The translations under genes were made by a program, and so were the position numbers. A stretch of 64,000 nt of DNA, from the NCBI GenBank assembly GCA_033961575.1, contig CM066729.1:33886501-33950500 (forward strand), read 5' to 3'. The notes under the pieces are model-generated. The model did no database searches. It saw only the letters and a program-made list of their open reading frames with translations, and was not told where the DNA came from. Of the stretch, positions 1-16,680 are shown piece by piece; within the stretch, counting starts at the first letter, position 1, and each line of letters opens with the position of its first letter. Origin of the DNA: Aselliscus stoliczkanus (lineage: Eukaryota > Chordata > Mammalia > Chiroptera > Hipposideridae).

Positions 1-100
1 TATATTTCTTTAATTTTGTCCCTATGTTTATCCACTGCTTAATATATTTGAGAAACAAGTTAGAGGGGTGATAATATGGCATTATGCAAAAAAGTGGGAG

Positions 101-104
<4 letters not shown>

Positions 105-168
<64 letters not shown>
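105..168. repeat. (TA)n(CA)n microsatellite
   Basis: A TA run of about 20 bases is followed by a CA run of about 40 bases, abutting the mariner 5' end. Confidence 0.95.
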
Positions 169-170
<2 letters not shown>

Positions 171-178
171 TATATATA

Positions 179-740
179 GATCTGACAATTAAGTTCACAA
201 ACTTGTTGCAATGATGTTGCCTATCTTTTTTGATATCAGAGGAATTATTCATTATGAATCTGTACCAACTGGACAGTTAACCAAGTTTACTATTTGGAAG
301 TGCCAAGATGGCTGCATGAAAAAGTTAGACAACCTGAACTTTTTGCCAACAATTCATGGCTCTTGCATCACGACAGTGCACCAGCTCACACGGCACTGTC
401 TGTGAGGGACTTTTTAGCCAGTAAACAAATAACTGTATTAGAACACCCTCCCTACTCGCCTGATCTGGCCCCCAATGACTTCTTTCTTTACCCAAAGAAA
501 AAGGAAATATTGAAAGGAAGACATTTTGATGACATTCAGGACCTCAAAGGATAATATGACAACAGTTCTGATGGCCATTCCAGAAAAAGAGTTCCAAAAT
601 TGCTTTGAAGGGTGGACTAGGCACTGGCGTCAGTGCATAGCTCCCCAAGGGGTGTATTTAAAAGGTGACCACAGTAATATTCAGTAATGAGGTACGTAGC
701 ACTTTCTCTAGGAAGAGCTCATGAATGTAATTGTCAGACC
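179..740 (+). mobile_element. mariner element, internally deleted
   Basis: The ends form inverted repeats: TCTGACAATTAAGTTCA at 181-197, and the same kind of sequence on the minus strand ending at 740. Between them is the C-terminal part of a mariner transposase. It shows FFDIRG, HHDSAPAHTA and SPDLAPNDFF, the three regions that carry the D,D,D triad. The N-terminal DNA-binding half is missing and the remaining frame is shifted and stopped, so the element is dead. It sits in intron 24 and is flanked by TA/CA and GT microsatellites. Confidence 0.85.
211..690 (+). pseudogene. mariner transposase fragment (broken)
   Basis: Two overlapping frames hold the first catalytic region (FFDIRG, from 211) and the second and third (HHDSAPAH, then SPDLAPNDFF, 294-554). 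Further downstream, IPEKEFQ and a tail about WRQCIA follow beyond a stop at 552. The frame change near 300 and the stop prevent any full catalytic domain. Confidence 0.8.
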
Positions 741-741
741 T

Positions 742-822
742 TGTGTGTGTGTGTGTGTGTGTGTATATACAAATATGTATATATACACACATACATATGT
801 ATAAATATATATATATATAATA
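742..822. repeat. (GT)n and TA-rich simple repeat
   Basis: A GT run directly follows the mariner 3' end and grades into a TA/CA-rich tract. Confidence 0.9.
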
Positions 823-1383
823 TTCTAATGCACAATTATTTCTATTATTGGGATATTACAAAGTTATGTTTGGTTACTGTTTATATATTTGGAAATAACA
901 CGGGTAAAATTTATCCCAGAGTTACATCTGCACCGCTTACTTTTTGATATCAAATTATTTTCATAACTGTATTCAGGAACAAAAAGTCATAAAGATCAGT
1001 TTCAGTGCAGCAGAATTAAGGTGTATCAATTAGTGTCTTAAATGAGAAGCTGAAACATTTAGAATCTTTGTTGTACACTACAGATTTGTAAGTTTAGAGT
1101 TCAGGGTAGGAGAATAGTATAAGAAAATACAAGAAAGGCATAACGAGCAATATCGAAGATCACATTCAATAGAGAGGAAGAAGTAACAAGGAGCCTCCTT
1201 AATGCTGACATCAAAATATAAATTGGAATGACCCAAATGGAATATTGGCAGAAAAAGGAAAGAAAAAAATAAGAACACAGAGATACACCATGAAGAAAAA
1301 ATGTCACAAATCCAAGAGCTTAAATAAATGGTATGTTAAACGTGAGAGTATATGGTAGCTAAATACTTTAAGATTGTATTTAC

Positions 1384-1554
1384 CTGGTTGGAAGCAGTAT
1401 AAGTGAAATTGTGATGAGTTTGCTCTGGTTGATTATCTTCCTTCACTTTAACTTCGGTAACAGTATCTGCGATCCCAAGGATTTTTATAGTCTCAAATGC
1501 TAAAGTGGTTCCTTCCTGGTATGATGAATGTGTACATTTGATATCTAATTTGTT
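1384..1554 (-). CDS. SI: SI exon 24: distal C-terminal domain, last exon in window
   Basis: This exon encodes residues 860-916. [18 protein letters not shown] and [10 protein letters not shown] belong to the distal C-terminal beta domain of isomaltase. A sequon (NFT) lies near residue 908. Acceptor TTTTTTTTCAG, donor GTAAAT. The next exon is not in the window, so about 90 isomaltase residues and the whole sucrase unit are absent. Confidence 0.95.
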
Positions 1555-2283
1555 CTGAAAAAAAAAAAAGGCATAACATATTATATATTAAGTACAAAGT
1601 CTCTGGATACAAACGTGAAATAACAATACAGGTATGAAATAGGTAAAGAACCAATCATCTATCATTCCATTCCCACCAGTTCTCCACATCTAAGTAGCAT
1701 ATATAAATATAATTATTAGCAACTCTTTTCAATTTTTTTGCGTACATGTCATAAAATTTATTATCAACAGTTACCTACATGATGCAACTCATATATAGCC
1801 TTCTCATTCTAGTCCTAATGTTGGTAAAGAATGACTTAGCTTTGGCAAAATGAGAATATATAAAGAAATCCAAATTAAAAGAAAAAAAATCCAACATTTA
1901 CAAAAAGCATTGCTAGTAATTACTCAAAATTTAACCTTCTGTACAGATTTTTCATTCTCACCCAAAATCCATGACAATTTTTGCTGTGACTGATGCATTA
2001 AATTTTTTCAAATAAATCAAGATTAATTTCTTAGGGCCCCTTGCTTAAACCAGACATAGTACTTTAAGAAGTTGGAAAATTTCTGTGCATCAATTTCTTC
2101 ATCACTAACTCATCTATACATTTAAATATAAATGTTTAAGGTAACAGTTTATTTATAATTGAACAATTTCTTTCTTTGGAAATCTGGAAGTAAATATAAA
2201 CATTTTTTCCCAGAAAAATCCATAATAAAGGCATAATCGAGACATTAACATATATTTACTATGCATCCAAGGAGAATACTTAC

Positions 2284-2333
2284 ATTAGAAACTGAAAACG
2301 TATATAAAATGTAGTTGCCCTTTTGTATGGTAT
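2284..2333 (-). CDS. SI: SI exon 23: GNYILYTFSVSN
   Basis: This 50-base exon encodes residues 843-859 (DTIQKGNYILYTFSVSN). Codon phase links it cleanly to exons 22 and 24. Acceptor TATTTCAG, donor GTAAGTA. Confidence 0.95.
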
Positions 2334-3419
2334 CTGAAATAGAAAAAAAAAATAAAGTTATCAGATTAACATGCAGTTAAGTTCTCCACTCTATTTTTAG
2401 CTGTACAACACTTGAGAAATTTTTAAAAATATATTATTTATTAATAAAAAAAATCAACAGATTCTCCTTTTAAATTAAGGTTTTTAATTACCTCTAAACA
2501 AAATTACCTTGGTTTTATATTTTCCCAAGGAGTGAAGGAAATGAATGCATATTTGCCTAGTTTAAGTTTTCAAAGACTGCTAAAATATTTCTGGAAATTC
2601 AGAGGAAAAATATTGTAAAATATACATAATTGTAAATTTAGTATTTTGAACAATATTTTATTTCTTTCTAGTAAACCCTGTAACATTCTTGGGAAGACAT
2701 GGCGCACTGTAATTTTATTTTGCATCTTTTGATTTTTTTTTCATTGTTTGAAAAAACAGTAAATCAGAAGACATGTAAAAGATTGAAATAAACTGTAATA
2801 AAAAAATGGAAGAAGAAATGATTTTCGGCACCACACAATAATAAAATTTTTTATCAACGTGTTTCTTTAGCAAGTTTTAATATTACGACCAAAATAATTT
2901 GGAAGAAATAGTGAAACTATAAAAGGAATCCTAGGATTTACATAAAATACTTTAAATAACATCAATTTACTTAAAAAATTTTAATCCTAGGAAATAAAAC
3001 TAGAATCAGAACCTGATTGAAGGTATTTTATTGTTTGCATGTTTACTTACAAATTATTCAGAAAATTTTGATTTAAATCATATATGGATACCACATATTA
3101 GGTAATTGATTAAATCATGTCTCCATAGTTTTAAACATCTTCTTATATGGAAGTAAATTATCAATATCAATTTTTACAAGTAGACAAAAAAATATATTGG
3201 GGAATATTTATATTGTTTGAGAAATAAGAATAACAATATAATAAAGTCTGATATGCTACTAATAGAAGTATTGTCTCAACAACATCCTTTAATTGATGAT
3301 GACAAATATTGTAATTCTGCTGTTCAACTTTTACAGAATTTCTGTGTAATAAATGCTTGAAATCTACTTTTTGGTAGAGTTCATTCTAGTGTACTTAGGC
3401 TCTAGTGTACTTAGGTATT

Positions 3420-3960
3420 TTAGAAAGAACAAGAAGGCTGGTGTGCTGGAATAGATGAGAAATAGAGAGCATTAGGGAATAACTGTGTGTGTGTGTGTGT
3501 GTGTGTGTTTATGCATGTGCATGGGCACACCCATGCACAGATGTGCAAATCGTGGTCAGTGCTTTAGAACTTGGTAAAGACTGCAGCTCCTAATTGAGCG
3601 AACTGGAGAATCATTAGACGGTTTTGAAGAGAGGAGTGATGATTTGAATAATCTTTTGAAAGAATGACTCTATCTGCTGGCTTATAAGTGGAATGTAAAA
3701 GGGGATTGACAAGAACTATAGACCTATAGATTAGTTAGATATCTAGTGTAGTAATTAAAATGAAAGATAGTGATGATAGTTGTGGAGCTGATGAGAGGAC
3801 CCAGATAAAGGTAGAATCAAGAAAAAAATCCTAGTTTATGAGAGAGAAGTCAATTCTAATATGTTTGGCATCTTGTATGAGTAAAGACAAAATTGCCATC
3901 AACTGACAAGAGGAAGACTGTAGGTGGAGCAGATATTGTAGTAATCTATATTTTCACAAA
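3420..3960 (-). mobile_element. L2 LINE remnant, antisense
   Basis: Purine-rich text such as 'gaatgactctatctgctgg' and 'gaggaagactgtaggtgga' matches the antisense of the L2 reverse-transcriptase region as I remember it. It is heavily diverged and interrupted by a GT microsatellite (3,484-3,508). It sits in intron 22. Confidence 0.5.
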
Positions 3961-4806
3961 TAAAACTTGAACAAAAAAGAATATTTTTCATACATTCCAC
4001 GTTTTCAAATTATGAGTACATACCAATAAAGACTTCTTGAGTTTATCTAGAGATATTTAGACGTTTCATATTCATTTATAGGCATATAGGATATTCTTTT
4101 TAATAAATCTGAATAGCAAATTAAAATAGAAACTAAACCTTAATTTTTATACATACATATATTTAAAACATATCTAAGAGCCCTCTATTAAAAGAAATGG
4201 GATACAAATACTTAACAAATTTGTGAGGGTAACTGTAATTGAATAAATCTAAACAGATAAATTTACTATAATATAATTAGATATTAGCAAAAAATGTCTT
4301 TTTCTTTATTCCCTTGGTTTACTGAAATCTCAAGTTTGGGCTAATGAAATAAAAGTAAAGACACTTAATTGAAATAAATTTTAAAATGTTTATATAACAT
4401 TTATCAAATAGTTTGATATTATTAACTAAAGTTTTAATGTTGCTTTCATTTTTATAGTAATAAAAATTTTTTTTGTAACCACTACAGTAATTTCAGGTAG
4501 TTGAAAAATGTCATGCAATTTGTACATCTGAGAATTTATTGACTATTTTAATTAAAAATAATTTTAGAATTAAACTATCTATACTCACCAAAGACTTTTA
4601 CAATGGATCAGTAGAGAAAACTATATATGGTAACTAAATATATAATTTAAATAACAGTATTAAATTTCATAAAGGAAATTTAATCTCAGATCCTAAGATA
4701 GATAAAAAACAGGAATTCAAAATTAATACTTAGGACATCTTTTAAAAAATGTATGCATCTTTATATCAATAAAGGCAAAATTTTCCACCATCAGAATGAA
4801 CGTTTA

Positions 4807-4926
<120 letters not shown>

Positions 4927-5348
4927 TTAGTGTGCATATATGATTAAAATAAATTTATAATTGTAAAATATCCAATATATAAGTCCATTTCAACCTAACA
5001 GTTTTGTAGGAGTTTTTCACTCACATGAGAACATGTTAATAAGATAATAAAATCCATGCCCATACTTATTAATAATTTTTCAATAAAAACTTATTAATAA
5101 TTTTTCAAATTTTTCAAGAAAATAAATAAAAGGGATAAATATAAATATAATACAGCATTTCTTGGAGGTTAATACACCAGCAATTTTGAACAGTATAATA
5201 ATATTTCAATTCAAACAAGAAAAATTAAATATATCTTATGATTATGAATGCTCAATTCAACGTGAATTTGGCACATATCAATTAACGCCAAATTGCAATG
5301 TATCAAGGGTACAACTTACACATAAAATAATGAAAAGTATAATATTAA

Positions 5349-5496
5349 TTTTTTTTTTTTTTTAGCTGAGCCATCCTGCCACCTGTTGGCAACTCAATGG
5401 CAGCTCAGCTCAGGCTGGGCATCGAACTGCTGTTGCTCAGAATTCAGCTCTCACTCTTGAGTGAGCTCTTAACCAACTGAGCCACTCGGCCGGCCC
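5349..5496 (-). mobile_element. tRNA-derived SINE (GAGCTC subtype)
   Basis: On the minus strand it reads GGGGCCGGCCGAGTGGCTCA at the head, with a tRNA-like body, then GGTGGCAGGATGGCTCAGCT and an A tail at the low-coordinate end. It sits in intron 21. No clear target duplication was found. Confidence 0.85.
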
Positions 5497-5839
5497 CTAA
5501 ACACTTTAAGTGCTTAATGAATCTAATAATCTTAGAAAAGAAGCTAATGCTATCATAATAAATGAGATGTGATCACTAAAAATGTTTTTCTTAGTTATGT
5601 ATTACTTTAGGTTTTTAAACTTCCAAATATTACCCCTGAGGCTTTACAGTCCAGACAACTGCTATATACAGAATATATTCCTTCAAGCATGCATTCACCA
5701 AAGTGTATGTTTCTCTTGTTTAATACTGTTCTAGAGTATCGCCAATTTTTCTGAGAACATAGTCATACAAGAGTTACAGTATTAAAATAATCAGTTCTAT
5801 AATGCCAAAATAATTAAATTACTGACATATATCCATTCA

Positions 5840-6300
5840 CTCATTAACTTGTTCCTTCAACAAATATTTAGAGAAAATAAGAAGCCTATTATGGGATGGA
5901 CACTATTATTGGCCTGGGGACTAAAGCAGTGAAATGTCAACTTGCTGCCTTCATGGAGTTTATAGTCTAGGGCAGGGGTCAGCAAACTTTTGAGACCAAA
6001 GAGCCCACAGTTTTAAAATTATTTGATATCCATAAAACAAATGAAATCACTATTATGTGAATAATATCCTTTAAAAATTTTATAAATGAAACCTATGATA
6101 GTTTTATTTTCATTTTCAATTTTACTTCAGAGCCATATGTATGTACCCAAAGAGCTGCATGTGGCTCGCAAGCCACCGTTTGCAGACCCCTGGTCTAGGG
6201 GAGTAAACACACTACATACAAGAAAAAGCAAATAACTTAATTCCAGATATTCTTTATGTTATGAAGGAAATATAGCAGGATAAGGAATAGTGTCTGATCA
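5840..6300. mobile_element. Old LINE (L2-like) 3' fragment, split
   Basis: The flanks ('caacaaatatttagagaaaa', then 'ggaaatatagcaggataagg') resemble the common L2-type 3' unit of mammals and continue on both sides of a hAT insertion. Family assignment is tentative. Confidence 0.4.
5973..6192. mobile_element. Non-autonomous hAT element (MITE)
   Basis: This 220-base element has inverted ends CAGGGGTCAGCAAAC and, on the other strand, CAGGGGTCTGCAAAC (14 of 15 match). It is flanked by a perfect 8-base target duplication, GTCTAGGG, at 5,965-5,972 and 6,193-6,200. Eight-base duplications are the hAT signature. It has no coding capacity. Confidence 0.93.
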
Positions 6301-6912
6301 TCTATCTGCTTGAGTATTGCAGAATACGGGGAAATATGTGGGTTCAATATGATGACTTCTGTGCCTTGTACCCAGTATAAACTCTGCAAGATGGACCATC
6401 AGAATTTTCAAGTTTCTTCTTTTTTACTAAATATTACTGAAATTTATTTTTACTGAACAATTTAGTTTCTATCTATTCTTTATCTAAACAGAAATATCCA
6501 CTCCATTTGTCAACTTAAAAGTAAAGCATTTAGAAAACAAACATGTGATATTTAGGTATTGAAAATCTAAATATTTAATCACTGACATTTTTATCAATTA
6601 TATGTTACTTTAATATTTATATTTTTATTAAGATTCAGCACTTGACTTTATAGATATTCTATGGAGAATGTCATTACACTTTTAGCACAGGAAATACAGT
6701 TCTAACATAATTATGTTTATTTTTAAAATAACTTTGTATTAATATACATAATTTGATTCTTCTTCTTATAACCATGATGGTTACATTTAAGAATTTCCTC
6801 CACATGTCAAATACCTTCTGGTGTCAACCGTAAATCTTTGATTCTTAATAAAAATAGAAATATTAAAACTTAAAATTATATTTCAGATTTTAGTTAATGG
6901 TTTTCCATTTTA

Positions 6913-7038
<126 letters not shown>

Positions 7039-7937
7039 CTAGTATTTGGAAGTTAAAAAGATTTTTTTTATTATTAGTGAAGACTTTAAACCCCATTTCA
7101 CAGAGATCAAAATTTATACATAGAAATAATTTTATTATGAGTAAGTCATGTTATCTTAATAAATATTAATATGTTGTTTCCTATCTTTCAAAGAAAACTC
7201 TTTTTTTTTTTACTTTAAAGCAGGGGAAAAATAAGCTGATTTTTTTCAAAAAAAAATCAACATGGAAAACCTATTTCCCTTCTACAATACCTAATAATAT
7301 TCTTAATTAGCTCTATTTTTTATTCTTTGTTTTGTTTTAGAGTTAGAAAATCTTTAGAAAATATTTTTTTTTAATCATTCTTTCTATAAAAATAAAGGGC
7401 CTGTTAGCAAATAGAAGTGATATGCAAAACAATGCCTTTTAAAATAAATATTTCGCAAAAGGTCTTGCTTGGTCAATTAAAAAAATACGTTGTGTGTATG
7501 AATGCTGTTATGCCTTTTCAGTGTTGAAATAAAAATCTTTCCCAAGTGTTTGAATATACTGTATAAATACAAATGTTTAAAATGAGCTAAAACTCAATTC
7601 TTCTGGCAATAAGATAAATATATAAAAAGGAAAAGTATTAAAATACCACCACTCCTTCCTAAAATTACTCCAGACCAGTTATTTTCACATTCTGAAAATG
7701 AATAACAACTGTTTATGTAAAGAATATAACATGATATTAATCATGTGAAACAAAACATATACTTGCTCATGTGCAACAAAATACACAAATTGTTACACAT
7801 TCAAATTTGGAATTATTTTTCTTTTTATAATAACAGAAATACTGAAAGTAGATATGGTATTTGTTTGGAGTTAAGTTTCCATGTAAAGATGTTTGGGGAT
7901 ATAACACTGGTGAGTCTATTATATTAAAGTTACTTAC

Positions 7938-7994
7938 AGTTTCAAAATCATACCAAGTAGCATCAGGGATATATGCACTCACTGTAGTTGCTCC
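7938..7994 (-). CDS. SI: SI exon 20: VSAYIPDATWYDFET
   Basis: This small exon of 19 whole codons encodes residues 753-771 in the C-terminal sandwich. Acceptor TTATTATAG, donor GTAAGTAAC. Confidence 0.96.
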
Positions 7995-8280
7995 CTATAA
8001 TAAAGCAAGATAATTTATATACATTTATACATGTCACATATAATTTATATATATTCATATATACAGATATATATTTTTACTTCAAAACTGAACAAAAAAG
8101 AATTACATCAAATATTAAGCCAAGCTTTCATAGTCAAGTATAAAAATTTCCTTTGTATTGTTAAACTCCAATATTTCCTATAAATAGTAATCGACAGACT
8201 ATTATGCAAGTTTTAGATAACATCATAATATAAAATATAAAGCAAAGATGTTATTATAATCTACATGATAATTGTGAATG

Positions 8281-8324
<44 letters not shown>
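8281..8324. repeat. (TA)n microsatellite
   Basis: A pure TA run in intron 19. Confidence 0.95.
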
Positions 8325-8326
<2 letters not shown>

Positions 8327-8775
8327 TGCATATTTGCATGGGAATAAAGACTGCTGAATAATATGTAAAACCAAACATCTTACTCTCCTATAGTTTCATT
8401 ATTTGCAAAGGATCAACTAGTTTTCAAGTTCCCCTTTACATACAATGTAGCAAAATTTCAATATCTATGTCTATTTAAATGAGAATTTATTATGATTATT
8501 ATAAGATTTGAATTTGGCTCCACGAATATAGCTTTCTTTTTCAGAATAATACTTTTAGACAATTTTATTTTTCCTACTTACACATTATATATTTGAAAAG
8601 CATAAATTTACTTGTTATTTTTTTATAATTTTTTGAAAGTTCTTCTACATTTTATAATTTAATTCAACATTGATCAGGTTGCAACAGTCTATGGAGTAAC
8701 ATCTTTCATGAAAATGTTTTGTAATTTAGTGTGGATTTAGTTATACAAACTTCCCTTTAAGCAATAAACTCTTTA

Positions 8776-8997
<222 letters not shown>

Positions 8998-9719
8998 TCA
9001 TTTTGAATCTATATTTCTTACATCTTTATGGTTCACCTCACACTGGAAAAGGAAGAAAGGATGGAAGAAAGGGAAAAAAGGAAGAAAAAACGGGTAGTTA
9101 AATAGTTAATCTGAGACCCCCCCAAAAAAAATCTACCATATAAGATAAGGTTACTTTTTATCTGTAATAAACAACTATTGTGTTTAATTCACTTTCTCCT
9201 GTAAGAAGGGTTCATAAAGATATATGAATACCTTTCATATTCCATTTTCTTCCCTTTAAACCCTTTGGGTTATAAACTCCAATTTTGACTTGGTTTGGAA
9301 AGGGTCATTAGACATTTCTTGAGAAAAGTTTCTGCTTTGGTCAATATATACAAAAACAAGCACAATTCATTGTGTTATCCTTATACTGTGCTCTTGGTCT
9401 ATATTTAGATGATTTGCACAATATGTATACAATATGCTTTCAATAGTTCTATATTTAATCTTGCTTACTGATATAATTTCCTAGCATATTGTCTATATCT
9501 TTTACCTTTTAAGTTCTATTCAAGTCTCACATTTGTAGCTTAATCTCATCCAAATCACCAAATTAATTATATTTACTACTGCCATTCTACAGTTCATCAA
9601 ATCATTTATATGAATGTAAAAACAAGGAGCAGAAATCTATTTAATTTCCTAATTTAGCTCCATTAATATATGTGCAAGTATAACCTGAAAGTTATTAAAA
9701 TGCTGGAACATAGTACTCA

Positions 9720-11979
<2,260 letters not shown>

Positions 11980-12199
11980 CTAAGTAACAAATATATCTAT
12001 TATTTATAGTGTAAAAATTCTGAAATTTGCCCAGAGCATTACAATTTTTGTCTCAATGGACTAGTTTTGTATTACTTACAATTTTTGTTTTACTGCTTTT
12101 GTATGCTCCTGCTTAACCTAGTTTCTTTATTTTCCATTTTTGTTACATATTTACCTCTAATTGTATTATTTTACTCTCTTTTCTTCAGAATTGTCTCTT

Positions 12200-14900
12200 T
12201 TTACCCTTTTTTAGCCTTTAATATTTATTATCTCCTCTGATCTGATTATTAATTCAATGTATAATGTTATAATGTGTTGCTTCTTACTCTCAAACTCACT
12301 TTCCATGATTTGGTCTTTCCATTTATAATATGTTACTATAGGGGCAAAGTATAATAGTAAAAATGTTGCCTGATGTGTACCCATATAAAATTGCATACCT
12401 CTTTCCTCATGGACCCTCCAGAAAAACTACTATCCTTTTTTTAGTATTTGTTGTTTGCAATCATTTCTTTGTTTTTCTAAATAGTAAATGTGTATCTATA
12501 AACAACATATAATATTTTTTCACATTTATTAATTTTATACAAATGATATGCTGTATGCATCACACTGCTTTTCTTTTTTTTTTCAAAGCATTATTTTTGT
12601 GAGATTCAATTATGTTAATACGGCTCTACTAGTTCTCCCTTGTATAGGATTCCATGATTATAAAAAATGATTCTATGATATTTACATATAGTTTTTTATA
12701 TATAAAAGATGTACTTTACATCATGATAAATAGGTGTATAATCATATATATATATATATATGACTATTTCCTTGTTTATTAGAAATGTACATTGTTTAAT
12801 CAACACTGGTTTTAACCATTTGTAAGCACAGTGGGCACATGAAATTTCTCATCACTCTATTTTCTGGCCAATTCCTGATATTTTCAGAATTTTAATTTTT
12901 ACCACCATAAATATATATTCATATGAGAAATGTATCTTACCAAGTTTATGCTTACATTTCTCTGATTACTGGGGAAGTTAAGAACTTTCTCATATTTTTA
13001 TTAACTCCAAATGGATCTCTCTTTCTATAGAATGACCTGTTTATATCCTTTGGTAATTTTTCTATTATTTTTACCTTCTACAGATTCCTAATAGGTATTT
13101 TAAATTTTCATATAAACTGAAAATATAACTTCTCAATTGGTGGGTAACTTTTTAAAATTTGAAAATGCTCTTTTGATGAACAGAAGTTTTCTTTTTGTTG
13201 TAGTCAAATTTATATATGTTTCTTAATTATTTGTGCCTTCTGTGCTCTGTTTAAGAAACTATTCCCCTAAGCTCCTGTCATAAAATTACCCACTTATATT
13301 TTCTTCTAAAATGTTTGAAGATTAATTTTCACATACAGGTGTTTGATCAATCTGGAATTAATTTTTGTGTATGATGTGAGACATGAAACCATTTTGTTTT
13401 ATTTTCCAATGTATAATCAATTGTCCCTATGAATAGTTGCTACTTTCCTCACTGATCCATGGTGATAGTGTTATCATTTAATAAATTTCCATTAATGCCT
13501 GGGCCTGTGTCTTTATTTTTCCATGTTAATCTATCTGAATAGCCACAGTCAAGTATCACTGAGTTAGAGTACTGTTTATCTCATAGGACAAATCATCATG
13601 CTCTTTTCTACTTCTTCAAATTGATTGTCTTTCACATGAAGTTTAGAATAATCTCATATGTCCCCCAAATTCTCTTGATAGTATAAATTAGAATGCCACT
13701 GAATTTGGATAACAGTTTGGGAAGAATGCATATTACAAATATATTGAGCCTTCTTCTCCAAGAACATGGTATATCTTTATTTAGATATTTAAAATTCTCT
13801 CAAAAATGCTCCACATTCAGTTTTAACATTTACTCCTGGTTATAATTAATTAGTTGCTATAATGAATAACATCTTATCTTAAAATACATTGTAACATTGG
13901 CTATTTTTTCTTCTCTTTTCAACAAAACTTACCATAAATTGGTCTATTTTATTTAAATTTTCAATTACCTTTGTACTTCTATTTTTGTTTTTCTTTACAG
14001 ACTTTTCTTTCACTGTTTAATTTCTTTCCTTACTTTTATTAACTATATCTTTCTTTAGCCTTATTCTGTTTTTCTTTTTCTATTTTCTTAATTCATGGAC
14101 GTCACTCATTAATATTCAGCCTTTCATTGTTTTTAATCTAAGTATTTAAGGCTGTTTTTCTCCAAATATCAATTTAGTTGATATCCCACAGATTTGATAT
14201 GAAATACAATTATTAGTATTCAGTTTTAAATGTAACCCCCTATTTCCATTCAGTTTATTTTTTGGCTCATGAAATTTTGATAATGTTTTTAATTTCCTAA
14301 TTCAAGACTATTTGTGTATGTGTTAGCTTTTTTCTCTTTTTTGGGGGTGGTGGTGAGGGGTGAGTTGGTTTTTGGTTTTCATTTTGTTCAGTGCAGTAAA
14401 AGAAAGAATAAATCATTGTACTTTCCTAATATATTTTACATTTATTTTATTATGTAGTAGCCCTCTGTAGTGTTGAATATTAACACTGAATAATACTTTT
14501 TTTGCTGTATATAGACTTACCAAATGTCTTATGTTTAGAATTGCCTAGTACAAATTTTCTCTGCTTTTAAAATTTGAAACTCTCTCTGTCATTATCTTTT
14601 TTAAATAGAAAAAAAAAAAGCTTTATTTTTTAACCAAAACTAACAATTTAGTATAAAGAGTTTTAGCCCTTTGGCATTTACTTTTATTACCAATATATTT
14701 GGATTTTTCCCTACCATCTTATCTGTGCCTTGTATGTATTATATAAGCTTCTTCTATGCCTTATTTATATTGATATTTATTTCATGAATTATTTTGATGT
14801 GATTGAATTTTGTTTATTACATTCTGTCACGATAATGGCTTGACTGTTATAGATATCACCCATATTCCTATTTTTCTCATAAATTCCTTAAGAATAAAGA
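12200..14900 (-). mobile_element. Old L1/HAL1-type LINE relic, antisense
   Basis: Most of intron 16 reads as an antisense, decayed L1. 'cttttgatgaacagaagttt' (13,168), 'gtgtatgatgtgag' (13,367) and 'tatttggatttttccctacc' (14,696) match well-known antisense L1M/HAL1 text. No reading frame survives. Exact family and joins are uncertain. Confidence 0.6.
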
Positions 14901-14959
14901 TTGAATTTTCTGTAACATACTTTTAATAATTCCATTGAAAAATCATTAAGATAATATTA

Positions 14960-15247
<288 letters not shown>

Positions 15248-16560
15248 TCAAAATTCTTAACTTCAAATGCATATATTGCAGTTCCAAGGGCCAAGCCACA
15301 ATATTGGCAATTCTTTTATCAATCTTTTACACCAACTCTGTATTTAGCTATCAATATTTACTTATTTAAATACATTCTTAGCAAACACAAAGGAAATCTT
15401 TTAGGAGCGACTCATACTTTGAATGATTTCTTTACCAAATTAAATAAACAGGTGTGTTTTGTATCCACTCAGCATTGTTTTTGAAATATATGGTTTAAAC
15501 TCATAGAAGTTTTTAAATATAAAATATAGTAATCTGAACTTTACCCAATACACATTTTTGTGGCACAGTGATGCTAATTATATGTAAATATCTGCATTTT
15601 CAAATATCAAGCAATGTTGAGATAAAACTTATGTATTTGAGAAATATTTTTATTTTGCTTTTTTCTAAAAGTTCACTATCCACAATTACTAGGATTTTCA
15701 TCTCACCTCTATTGTACCTGAGTATTATTGACCTTTTTTTTTTCCCCATAAATGGGAAATAATCAGGAAAAGTTACAAAAGTTTAATTTAGTGTATAAAA
15801 TTATTCAGACTATCTTAGTAAAACTACAATAGTATTCTCAGGTGCTTTTTCTGTATTGTTACCTTTATAATATTGAACTATATTGTTGCTTTTTCTCTCT
15901 AAAATGTACATGTATTTACTTATACAATATAATATACAATGCTCTACTGAATTTAAAATGTGAAATAAATAGCCGATGACAGGATATAAACGTTTTGATA
16001 TCATGGTATGATTGATGACCAGACAAACATGTGTTTGAATTAAAAATTAACTGTCATTGTTTAATTATATGAAAATTAATAATTTACTGACACCAGGATC
16101 TGAGTTTTATTGACTATACACAAGTAACACATTGCATTAGAAAATTACTTTGGGAGATACTATTGTATATAGAAAACTACATTTTAATTGAAACCACTGC
16201 TTTTAAAAAATAGTTAAACACTTATTCTTAGAAGCATGGTTCTCTCAGGCCAATTGTGAAGTTTATGCATAGAACATAATTATATGCAGAGATAGCAAAC
16301 TAAATCAAAATTTATAGTGTGATTTAAATCTGTGAATTAAACGTGAATTACAGTTACATACATAATACAATGTTGCTCTTGATAACTAAGTTCCAAATTC
16401 ATGAATATTACTAAAATAATGCTTTTAACATTCGCATTTTTTACCCTGAAAATATTATCTTTCTTTGTTTACTCTTGGTATTTTCCAACAAATTAGTAAA
16501 TTATCAACATGATTTCTAGACAATAAGCATAAAAGAGGTTTCTGAATGTAATTGCACTTA

Positions 16561-16680
<120 letters not shown>

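Noticed and set aside
1..1383. SI exon 25
   Set aside because: I searched both the minus-strand frames and splice patterns and found nothing resembling the next conserved SI segment; the exon must lie outside the window.
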